From Eudorina sp. 2006-703-Eu-15 (lineage: Eukaryota; Chlorophyta; Chlorophyceae; Chlamydomonadales; Volvocaceae): a stretch of DNA of 64,000 bases. The translations under genes and the position numbers were made by a program. The notes beneath the pieces are model-generated. The model made no database searches and was not told where the DNA came from. It saw nothing but the letters and a program-made list of their open reading frames with translations. The stretch is from contig BDSI01000097.1 of NCBI GenBank assembly GCA_003117195.1, positions 311,031 to 375,030 on the forward strand, read 5' to 3'. Positions 48,501-59,300 of this stretch are shown in pieces. Numbering within the stretch: the stretch's first letter is position 1; every line of letters begins with the position of its first letter.

Positions 48501-50257
48501 TGTAGTCCTTTGATTTATTCAAGTTCACAAGTTGTGAACAGTGTAATGTAATTGGAGAACCGATGCCGAGGCATATTCTCTTTGTGCGTGCTTTATTGGG
48601 GATTGCGTTCGGGAGCCGAGTTTGCGAAACCTGATTTACTCAACAAATGTAATAAATAAACTTTTACGTTCCTGCGCCACAATTGTTATAAGCATCTTTA
48701 TTGTGCCGGTTTTAGTTCGTCAGACTAGGGACATCTATATGTATATGTGTGTGTTACATGGTTGGGGGTGCGTAACCCCATACCTGCACATACCCATACG
48801 AGCCGGAGGCCCAAGGGCAAACAAAACGCCCAAAAGCACTGGTTTGCAATAGGGACATCTGTACGTCGTAACTCGTGCGCCCAATGCCGGTTCTTGCAAC
48901 GCAGCAAGTAGGCAGCAAGTGTATCCATTCCACATTATTACACCAACACCTAAGAAATGCGGAGAAAATTAGAAAGCCGGAGCCAACCGCGGCACGAAAC
49001 TACCGTACAGCCTGCAGGTGTAACAGGGTGTAACCGGAGGTACGCACTGCACTGCGCAAACAGGAATGGGAATCTACGGTGATGCTGCCGCAACACAGGT
49101 TTCCTCACTCTAGTAAAGGAAAATATGTTTGTGTCTGGTTGCCGTCCATGATTTGTCTGATGATCCGAATGATAATGGACCGCCATGGACCTCCCTGCTT
49201 TGTGCATGGCATATATGATCATGTGGGTGCTGATTGTTGACGGTGGCCGGCCCAGCGGTTGAAGGACGACCTGCCCCTGGTTTCCAGGGCGTTGGCCGGG
49301 TGTAGCATCCTGAATTGGGTGCATCCGGATCAGTCAGGACCCAGGAGCGAACACGGTGGTCCGTACGCACCTGGACGACGAGCAAGGAGCAACCGACAGG
49401 ACCGACAGGGGCATGGTCTAGCACCGGCCGCAGACCCGTCCCGACCCAGCTCCTGTCCTAAGCTGTCCTGAGTTTCCTCACTATTTTGGGCTGTGGGGTT
49501 AAACGTCTTCGCTGATCCACCTACCTGATCCACCCACTCATCGATCACTCGAATCCCGACCATTCGACCTTTTGATTACCGTGGTGGAGCTCTGCACCCG
49601 CATCAGAGGCTGGGTGCACCCACGGGGACCGCGACTCTTTCAGTGCCACCGGCGGAGGCCACCCCGGGAGGGCAGGCGGCGAGAGAGGCGGTTTAGACTG
49701 GCGACGCGGGAGGGGGGATGCCGCACAGCACCGTACTCGTATCACAGCCCCTCCCCCAGAGAACCCCGCACTGGGTCAGTGTCCTGGAGCCCCCATGTGA
49801 GGGCCCCAGAAAGTTGAAACCCCCGCCTCGGGCCCCGCGCTCCCGTGGGGATGGGGAGCTCGCTGGCGTCGCCTTTCGAGCTCCAGCCCCCGCGCACACG
49901 TCCGCCACATCAACGGAACGGTCCCACGCACGGGCCAAGCAGTCACACCAAGTCGCAGGATTCGTCCCTGCGCCCGCCAGCTGCCGCAGACCAGCCACCT
50001 CATATCGCCCGTCGAACTCGAACACCATGTTGTCTGATGTGGCACACACCCGCGGACACGGCGCCCATCCAGCCCCTTCACGACGCCCCTCTTGCTCCGC
50101 CCACCTGCCCTGAAAGAAGCGCGCAATTCCTCGACGTCCGTCCCCACGTCGCGTCCTCATCTCCGTCTCAACCCATCTTCCCCCCAACGTCCTCCACCCC
50201 CCTCCCGCCTTCCCAACCACGGCAATCCGATCGAAAGCCCCCTCCCCCCCCCCATCC
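48501..50257. other. Spacer between the cyclophilin 3' end and the anchor-I promoter
   Basis: About 1.8 kb. Frames at 49693-50337 and 49845-50705 overlap the antisense of the cyclophilin C-terminus or simple Ala/Pro tracts, and I do not support them as genes. Sequence near 48600-49100 is AT-richer. Confidence 0.4.
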
Positions 50258-53200
50258 TCAGCTGCCACCGCCGCCGCCGCCGCCGCCCTCCTCGTCTTCG
50301 GAGCCGCTGCTGCTGCTGCCATCGCTACTGCCATCATCCCCTAGGTCCCCCAACATGCTGTCCAGCATCCGCGCCTTGACGCTGCGGGCCCCCGCAGGCG
50401 CCGGGGCGCTGCGGCGCGGTGGCTGCCCAGGAGCCTTGCTGGTCCCCGCTCCCCCTGCTGCTGCTGCCCCCGTGCCGGAGGGCCCAGGTGCAGCCGCCGC
50501 GCCTGCCGCGCCCCTCTCCCCCTCCTGCGCGGCGCCGCCCTCCTCCTGCCCCTGCTCCTCCCCCGGTGCGGCGCCCTCGGGTCTCCGCTTGCGTTTCAGT
50601 CCCTCGCTGAGGGCGTCCCTGCGAGGACCGGACGGACGGCATCACGGCGACGAGGAACGAGGGTGTGGAGGTCGAGATGGGAGAGGGTTGCAACCTGGCA
50701 GGTGATGGGCCGCACGGCATCACGGCGACAACGGCCCGACTCAAGACAGCGGGTGCATAGTGACACCTGCCGACTTGCCACAGCTGCCATGCCCTTCCCT
50801 GCCTGGCACCTCTAATGCCCCTCCCTCCCCAGCCCTTCCATCCCTCCCCCACTACCACTTGCCTGTACTCCCCATGCCCATCCCTCTCTCACTGGCCCCT
50901 CCCCCCTCCAGGTGGTACCCACATGAGCGCTGAGCGCGCCGCCTCCGACGCCTCCTGCAGCCGCGCGGCCACGTCCTTGGGTGGCCCCCCGCCCGCCTCC
51001 AGCTCCTCGTGGTTCCCCAGGTGGTTGGTGGGCCCCGCCCGCTGCACAGCCACCCGCTGCGCGGGCGAGTCGTCGGGCAGGGTGCGCAGGTCCCCCAGGG
51101 TGTCCAGCAGCTCCCGGCCGCGGTGGATGCGGCCCACCACCTGGGGAGGCCGCAGCGAGAAAGGCGGTGATGGTGGGGCGAGAGCGAAAGATAATACCCA
51201 AAGCAAAACGCCCCGCGGAAAGATACCACTGGTGGCGGGGCGCTTAAGGGATGGGTAAGAACTATTAAAGAGGGTGGGTGCGGCGGGGTCCTGGAGAGCG
51301 GCGAGCTGAGTGCGGAAAGACGGGCTGCGGGCTGCGGCGAGGTTGGTGGCGAACAACGCACAAGGAGGGCGCCCCCAAGCCCGCGGCCCCCAACGAACCT
51401 CCGCCCCCAAGCTCGCGGCCCCTCACCTGGTGAGTGCGGTCGAGGTCCAGCGCGCGGTCCAGGGCGATCGCGAAGTCGTCTCCACTCAGCGCCACCGCCA
51501 CCAGCCCGCCCTCCACACAGCGCAGCTGCGTGTTGGGCTGCAGCCGCACCCCGTCGGAGGAGGAGGGGCCCGCGCCGGATCCGGATCGCAGCCCGCCGTG
51601 CAGGGCGTACCGGGGCAGCAGCTTGTGGAAGGCGGTGCCGGCGATGCCGGCGGATGAGCCCGGCAGGCACCTGGGAGAGGACCCGGAAGGGGCCCCGGCG
51701 CGGGGCGGAGCGGCGACGGCGCGGGCGGAGGAAGGAAGGCACGGGTCAGGAAGTCACGGGGTTCAGGAAGTCACGGGGGTCAGGAAGGAAGGGGGTTCAG
51801 GAAGGAAGGGGGGTTCTGCCGGCGACACAGGACGGGAGAAGAGGAGGAGTGGGTTTGATGTGCACGGAGGCTTAGGGCTGCAAGGCACCCCGGGCTGCAC
51901 ACCGGACAGCCCCCCTAGAGCATCCCACCCGTCACCATCTCACACCCTCACCATCCTTCCCTGCCCAACCTGGCTGCCCAGCCCCCTCCCTGATTCCACC
52001 CTGCCACACACACACACACGCACACATACCCTGTCGTACGTCCTGCTGATCCTTCCACCAAGTTCCGTAGTTGCCGTCCCGCACCTGACCTACCGACCCC
52101 CGCCGGTGGGACGAAACCGGGATCTCCCACCTCACCTCCCTGCCCGACCCCCGGGTCATCCCGCCGCCCAAGGTGTCTGCCGTACCTTGTACGGAAATGG
52201 TTGGCCGCCACGGGCACCACGTCATCGAACAGCTCCACCACCAGACGACCTGGGGACCACCCGGCGGGGAGCCGGAGGGCAGGGGGAGGGGGGGAGCCGG
52301 AGGATAGGGGGGCGGGGTTCTCGGTTTGTAGCTCTTTTGCGGTTTCGCTGTCTTTATTGACAAAAATGGGGAGCGGGGGGCTGGGGCGATGGACGTTTGA
52401 TGGAGGGATGGGTCGTGGGTGGCTGATGACCCGGGACGTGCATTGAGCAATGGACGGCAATGCACGAACACATTGAAGGGCGACGTGGAGGTGTGGCGGC
52501 CGGGGTCAGACGTGGCAGACGCGCTGCTGCTCGATCATCAGGGGATCCGCCAACCAAAAAAGGTAGGCGCAGGCCTCGGAGGCCCGCCTTCCCGGACGAT
52601 CGCCGTCATGCAGCGCCCGCGCGAACGCGTCTGTGGGCACAGCGGCCCCCGCGATGCAGTCCTTGGACAGGGGCCCTTGCGCGAGTGCGCGCCATGGCGG
52701 CGAGCCGGGAGGCGGGTCTCCGTGGCTTCTTATTGAAGGGTCGACGTCATAGGGGCATCGGCGGCCCTCATGACCCGTCCGAGGCTAGCCATCCACATGC
52801 CCCAAGGACCCCAAAACCTCTCCGGGAGGCGCCGGCCGGTGCAGTGTGCCGCCTTTTGAAAATTGAGTACGGTCATGGATGCCCACGGCGGGGGCCGGGC
52901 CCAGCGGGCGGGGCCGTTGTTCGTTTCCGCCCGCCCACCCACCCACCCAGCCCGCAAACGGGGTGTGGCACCCGCCCACCCACCCCGCCCAGCCAGCAAG
53001 CGGGGTGCGGCACGCAACCCCGGCCCGTCCTCATCCGTGTGCCACACCCAGCCGAGCCCACTCGCCCGCCCCGCCCGCCCACGCACCCAGCGGCTTCCCC
53101 GCCAGGGTCAGGTCCAGGAACACGAACGGGCGGTGCACGTCCAGGTCGGGCAGCGCGGGCAGCTGGTTGGCGCGCTCCTGAGGGGAGCGTCGGGGGACCC

Positions 53201-53797
53201 GGAAGTGGGTGTGAGGGCGGGAAGGAGGGCGGGGTCGGTCCGGATAGGGGCGGCCGGGAACGAGACCGGGCACCTTACTGCCTGCATGTCTCACCTGCAT
53301 GCCTCAAGGAGGCATGTGTGATGTCTCAACTGTGTCCCAGACAGGTGTAGTATGCAGTGACAAGATGGCCCCTGGCAGTTCCCAGCCAAAGCGGGGAGGG
53401 AGGGGCATGCAGCCCCCGGGCAACCGCCACCCAGGATGAAGCACCCCGGCTCCTTCTGCCGTGCCTGCTGCCCTGCCACGGCGGCAAAGACGGTTCCGGT
53501 AGGACCAGGGGCAGGGCTCGCACCTGGCGCATGCGCTCAATCTCCGGATGGACGCCCGTCTCCAGGAACTTGTCCAGGTTTTTCCTTATGTCCTTGACGG
53601 TGTTGCCGGGGCCACCTTTTCGCCGGACGCTGACCTGCGGGCCGTCGCGGACCCTTTCGACCCAATTAAAGCCATCCCAGCGCTCAGCATAAAACGAATC
53701 TGGCGTCATTTTCAAATGTCCCGTAATCGGTCCAAAAGGTACGCTTGACCGGTTGCCTTACCGAGTCTCCCACGAATTTGGTGCCTCCTTTCCCCAT
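50258..53797 (-). CDS. Divergent cyclophilin-type (peptidyl-prolyl isomerase-like) protein
   Basis: Model: exons 53797-53743, 53699-53524, 53177-53087, 52249-52186, 51670-51427, 51140-50923, 50618-50258; 1209 nt, 402 aa. An N-terminal stretch of about 75 residues (WDGFNWVERVRDG and others) precedes the cyclophilin fold: FVFLDLTLAGKPLGRLVVEL, FDDVVPVAANHF, FHKLLPRYALHGG, then LDRTHQVVGRIHRGRELLD. Compared with human CypA, Arg55 is Lys (FHK), Met61 and Gln63 are replaced (YALHGG for FMCQGG) and Trp121 is lost; only His126 is clearly kept. Isomerase activity is therefore doubtful. The tail has a KRKR cluster, then Gly/Ala/Glu-rich and a Ser/Asp/Glu-rich end. Exon 1 and its 43-nt intron are the weak point. 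The protein is probably cytosolic or nuclear, with no signal peptide seen. Confidence 0.8.
52315..52370 (-). repeat. Dispersed repeat family B, in intron 3 of the cyclophilin gene
   Basis: On the minus strand: TTTTTGTCAATAAAGACAGC then GAAACCGCAAAAGAGC and ACAAACCGAGAACC. It is in the same orientation as the host gene and is the best preserved match to the 11381 copy. Confidence 0.6.
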
Positions 53798-54416
53798 GGC
53801 TGAAGAAAGTACTTGCAGGAACAAAGGTATTAAGCACGAGTCGCGGTGCGCTGTTCCTTGGACTGTCCTACTGAGGTGGTGATAACTGTTTACCGCAGAT
53901 TGAAGCGCAATTCGGTTACGATGCAGCGCAGGTTATTACACGATGTCAGTGCACAAGATTGTCACAGGAGTGAGCGGCAGAGCCTGACAGAGTGTGACAT
54001 TACTAACGACTATGAATTCTCTCGTACAAAAGTGGTTGACAGAAGATATGGGCTCACGGCCGATTTATTTGTCTCCCATTCTCCCATTCTGCATCAGTTT
54101 CGGCTTTGCTTGAACGACGAGAACGGAGGGAAAGACGCAGTAGACGAGGGGTACCACAACCGCCCCCGTTCGCGGCGAATGATTTTCGGGGACCGCCTCT
54201 ATATGCCTGTTGTCGTCGTCGCTAGTGCGCGAGCAACCCTCTACGGATCAGGGCAGGGTGCTGCTTCTTGGGTAACGCTGGGAAGGCCTGGGAAGGCTGC
54301 TTCAGGAACGCGCCTGAACGCGTACGTAGCGTGTTGTGGCGTCATGTGGTAACACCACCAACGCACGTACCCGCGAGCAATAGCAACGACAAGCCACAGC
54401 CTTTCACAATCATAAG

Positions 54417-54486
54417 TGTATGGTGAGGAAACTTCGTCTGTCACCGATGACCCGCGGGGTCCGCTGCAAGATCCTAAATAATAACC
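54417..54486 (+). mobile_element. LINE 3'-end fragment, about 70 bp
   Basis: GTATGGTGAGGAAACTTCG and then CACCGATGACCCGCGGGGTC ... TCCTAAATAATAA match the 3' end of the LINE at 40951-41028, with a small internal deletion. Sequence upstream does not match, so this is an extreme 5' truncation. Confidence 0.7.
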
Positions 54487-54644
54487 ATCGTGAGCTGGGC
54501 GGTCCCTGGTACACCAGACGGCGTGACAGCCACATCCAGGGCATTCACCAGTTTAGAATGCGATGGTTAACTGGGGCTGCGCAATGACGGACGTTGTCCT
54601 TGTCCCCCGTGCAGGAGGTTAACGGACTGCACGACAGGGATCGG

Positions 54645-54737
54645 GAGTTCGGGGGCAGGGATCGGGGCAGGGTTCGGGGCAGGGATCGGGGCAGGGTTCG
54701 GGACAGGGTTCGGGACAGGGTTCGGGACAGGGTTCCG
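54645..54737 (+). repeat. 12-bp minisatellite
   Basis: About eight units alternating GGGGCAGGGATC and GGGGCAGGGTTC, later GGGACAGGGTTC. It is upstream of the unknown gene. Confidence 0.9.
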
Positions 54738-55190
54738 TCCGCACGAGCACTGCACAGGTGTTTGCTTACAGGTGAATTGGTAGTGTGACGCGATGCGGAC
54801 TGTTTGGCAGCGCTACAGAGTGTTGATGGGTCGGCCCCCGTCAGGGCCGGGAGTAGCGCGTGCAATTGTGTGCGACGGGTGTGATTGCGATGGCTGCAGG
54901 ACTTATCAATGCATTCAGGGAACCTGTGGATTCTCAAAGGAGAGTGCTGGGAAGTGCGGCCAAGGACCGGGACTGGGAAGCGCGGCAGGGCGAGGCTGAA
55001 AGTTGCAGCAGTACAGTTACGACAAAATCGTAAGTGTAGTCTAACAGGCAATACTATGTGGCTTGTGACATTCTGCCGTTTTGTGATATGATGAAGCGGA
55101 AGGATACTAACCTAAGCGGGTGCCGTTCCGTTGTCGTCGGACCCAAGCGTGACCCGGTCCACAACTGCCAACGCGTTAGCTGCGCGACAC

Positions 55191-55203
55191 TTTAATATAA
55201 TAA
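55191..55203 (+). promoter_or_regulatory. Possible TATA-like element
   Basis: TTTAATATAATAA lies about 55-65 nt upstream of the ATG at 55255, in an otherwise GC-rich stretch. Position and composition are suggestive only. Confidence 0.3.
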
Positions 55204-55254
55204 CCTTACGACTTTCATAGTATAGTTTCTCCCAGTCGCGTAGCTGCAAGCGAG

Positions 55255-56274
55255 ATGACTTCAGAGCTCGATAGCTTGCGGGATTCCATCAATCAGTCCC
55301 TGAAGTCAGCCGATTTTGAGGAAGCAGGGGTTGCAATTTCAAAAGCAGTACCAATTCTACTTCAGTTCAGCGTGGATGAGTGGATTGTAGATGACGATAA
55401 CGAAGCAGCTGACGACGCCTGCAATGCGAAAAATCCTGTCATATCACCGGACCAAAACGCGGACGGCAGGGCCCACGTTTCTTCGGAGAATGATGGCGCG
55501 GCTGGGGAAGACTCCAGCGACAGCAGCGACGACGGAAGCGACGACAGCAGCAGCGAAAGCGAAAGCGACGATGACCCCTTGGCCATCAGCTCCTACCGCT
55601 ACCGCTCCATGATTCACCACCCCCGCAACCCGCGCCTGGAACACCTCTGCACCTGGCTCTACGACACTGTCGTACATCCAGAAAGCCAGGAAGAGCCTGA
55701 GGAGCAGGCGTGCCAGAAGTTGCCCGCAGCCATTTTCGCCGCGTGGAGGCGCCTCCAGCTCCAACAACAGCAACAGCAGAAACAAGCGCAGCAACAGCAA
55801 CAACAGCAGCAACACCAGGAATCGTCCTCCGCAGCTGAGACGGGGTCGGCCGTCCCCGCCGCCGCCGCTGCGGCAGCGGCGCCGGCGCCGGCGCTGCTGC
55901 CGCCTACGGAGGCACTTCACCAGCAGCACTCCTCCTTCTCGGTGCCGTACTGCACGTGGCGGCCGGTGGCGCCGGACGCGCTGCCGCCGCTGCACGACGT
56001 GCTGGTCGGTGTGCTCCGGGTGTGCTGGGACCGCCACGATGATCGTGAGCCCTCTCGAAACGTAAGGAGTAAGGAGGAGGACACACACACACACACACAC
56101 ACACAATGCCTGCCTGCCTAAGAAGCACACACACAATGAAAACATCAACATCTGGTCTGGTTGGATTGCCCCGTCAGGACTACAAGGGTCCACCTTGCAA
56201 CGGTTGCACTATGCTGCCAACATACACGCGCACGCACGCACAGGGTGTATGGGCTTGGGCGGGTTCTTGTCATT

Positions 56275-56320
<46 letters not shown>

Positions 56321-59300
56321 ACACACAAGTAAATGAGGGAGGGCGGCAAACCCAGGCAGGCCCACGAGGCACTGGCGCTGCACGGGGCCCAGCCGGAGAC
56401 GAGACGGCATGGCTGAGGCCTTAGTTTTCGTAGAGATACCGCGGTGCTTTCCAGGCCGCGCGAGTGCTCTAGGTCGAGCAAGGGGGGATGCGGCCCCTCA
56501 CGCCCCTCTCCCTCCCCCGCAAAGGGAGGAGAGTGCTTCGGCGGTCTTTCGGTTAGGGCTGGGTTAGCAGCCCTTGGCCAGCGTCAGGCCCGGTCAGATA
56601 CCTAACAACCACACACACACATACGGCGCTCGACAACGATACGGGGCGCTACAGCATCACGGACTACACCACCTTGGGACTACTTATGGTCGACATACTT
56701 CGCCCTGGCATATTGGTAACTCTGGTCTCGGTCTCCGTCGTCGGTTGCATTGCTGGACACGGTTCTGCTTATTCGCGGCTCAGCTTTTCTCCTTGCTAAC
56801 ACACACACATACACACACAGAGGGTTCGGGCGGGCATCTCGCAAAACACACAGGGACGCACCGGAGCCCCGCACGCCCGCCTTCACCCCTCCCCCCTTGT
56901 CTCACAGCCCGCAGGACTCCCATTTTCTCCATTGATTCCACAACCGACTGCACACCCCCACGTGCCCTCTCGCGCCGCTGCCTGGCGGCCCTGCCTCTGC
57001 TCCCTCAACGCTCAACCCCCTCCCTCCCGCTGTTTTCCTTCCTAACCCCCTCCTCCTCCTCCTCCCCCTCCCCCCTCCTGCTCCTCCCTTTCCCCCCCTC
57101 TCCTCCCCCTCCTCCCCCTCCTCCTCCTCCCGCCAGCTCATCTGGGGCGCCCAGATGCACAGCCGCCGCGACGATCCGGTCACCGCCTACCTGTACATCG
57201 AGTACCTGCGGCTGCTGCTGGCGTCCATCATCCGGAGCATGGCGGACCCGCTGTGGCTGTGGCACGAGCTGCAGGTGGTGGGGACGGGAGGGTGTAGCGT
57301 AGGGCATGCCGAATTAGTATTGGCAAGGAATGAGAAATGAATAAGGGGAGGGGGCTTCGCTGTCGTGACGTGATTGGCAGCAGGGAAAGGGGACAGCGCC
57401 GCCGCGTCGTTGCGCCGCTGGGCGCTCCCCGGCTGCGGGCGGGCATCGGGTCCTCGGACCCGCACAAACTTGGGGACGCGCCCGCGTCCGAATCCCGTCG
57501 TCCTCCTGGCCCCTCCAAGCCGCAGCTCCGAAACCAAACCATCGCCCCGCCTCCTCGGCCCTCCCCCCTTGTGTGATCGCCCCCCTTTTGGCCCCTGCCG
57601 TTGCGGCTGCTTCGGCGGTGGCTGCTTCCGCGGCTGATTCTGCGGCTGATTCTGCGGCTGATTCTGCGGCTGCGCCGCGGGTGGACCCGGGCGACGGGCG
57701 CTCGGGGCGCGCGCCTCGCTCGTCGTCGTGACCTTCGGCTGTCCGTGTCTGTCGCCGACCTTTACATCCGGCCTGTTGCTGCTGTGGACCACACAGGAGG
57801 TCATTGAGGAGTGAGTGACGGTGTCCGGGTGGACTGGGCCGGGCCGGGCAGGGCTGTGCTGGGTGCAGATAGGTTGGAGTGGGTTGGGTGTTAAGTGAAG
57901 TACGCTGGGTTTGGGGCAAGACGGGCGGGGGTCGGGGCCTGGGAGAGGTCCTGCTGGCAGCACGCCCACTTCCCCGCCGCGGCCGCCGTCGTCTGGGCGT
58001 CGTGCTTCATCAACTTCCGCCGCCTGCCTGCGCAGGTTCATGCCATCAGGTCGCAGGTGTGAGATGCGCAACCCGCGCCTCGGTCGCACACACCAATCGG
58101 GATTTCTTTTCTTTTTTCAATTTAACACCCATCCGCGGGCTCGGGCGGGTTCCCTTTCCTAAGCACCCATCTGCGAGGTGGCTGCGTCCGCTGCCCCCAT
58201 CGCGCTGAGCGCCTGTACCATTAGCTCTACAGGTGGCGCTGCGGCTTCGGTGGCGCGCTTCTTGGCCTGTTGCCTGCGAGCACGCCCGGGCGCCCTTGCG
58301 CCGTTGTGTGCCGCCCCCCTCATGGTGCCGTTGTGTGCCGCCTATCCTTGTATCCATTGGACAGGTACCACCACTGGAAGTTCCACCCCCACGAGGTGGC
58401 GGTGCTGGCGCGCTTGATGGTGGAGCACGGCTGCGGCATGCGGCTGCTCAACAGCCTGCAGGAGTTCATCGGGAAGGTGAGGGCGAGGGGCCGGAGGGGG
58501 GAGCGGCCCTGAAGGGGAACCAAGTCGACGGAGGGGTTAAATTGAAAAAAAGAAAGAAATCCGAAACGAACCCGGGCGGAGGGGTGTGCGACCACGGTCA
58601 GCGCGAAGATGCGATGGAACGCGCGCGGAGGTGCCGGAGGGCTGAACGTGAGGGCGACGAGGGAGGGACGGGAAGAGGACGAGGAGGAGGAGGCGCAGCG
58701 TGCGAGGGAGCGGACTCGCATGTGCTCGCACCCTCGCGTGCGCCGGCCCCCGCCTCCTCGTCCGCTTTCCGTCCTGGCCTGTCATGTCCTGGCCTGGCCT
58801 GGCCCTGGTGGTGCTCTGTGCTCCATCCCGAACCCGCCGTCCCGCACCTCCAGGCAAAGGCGCATCGACCCCCACTGGGCCGAACCCCCTCTCTGGCCCC
58901 ACACTCGCCCCTTCGCCGCTCCCGCCCCGATCCCGCCGCGGCCCCGCCGCTGATCCCCAGGCCCCGCTTCTGATGTACGGCGCCTGGGCGGCGCTGTGGG
59001 ACGGTCTGCGGAGCCCCGAGGCGCGCGCCTGCTGCCGGCTGGCGGCCAAGCACGGCGTGACTCAGGACGCGGTGTGGGTGCATGTGGCGGAGCTCACCCT
59101 GCTGCAGGTGGGTGGGATGGGGAGGGCAGGGTTCCCCGATCCCACGCTATCCACCAACCCATCCGCCCATCCGCCGGACTACCACCCCCACCACCGTTTC
59201 CCGCCCGCCCACCCTTTCCCTCTTGCAATCCGGCCCTGCCTCCTGGACTCCTTTTCCCAACCCGGTCCTTCTGCTGTTGACAGCCACAATATGCACATCG

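Larger units (their letters stand above)
53798..55254. other. Divergent promoter region
   Basis: About 1.4 kb between the cyclophilin start (minus) and the unknown gene (plus). It contains a LINE tail and a 12-bp minisatellite. A 168-codon plus frame at 53846-54352 has no recognisable content and poor codon bias, and is not supported. Confidence 0.4.
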
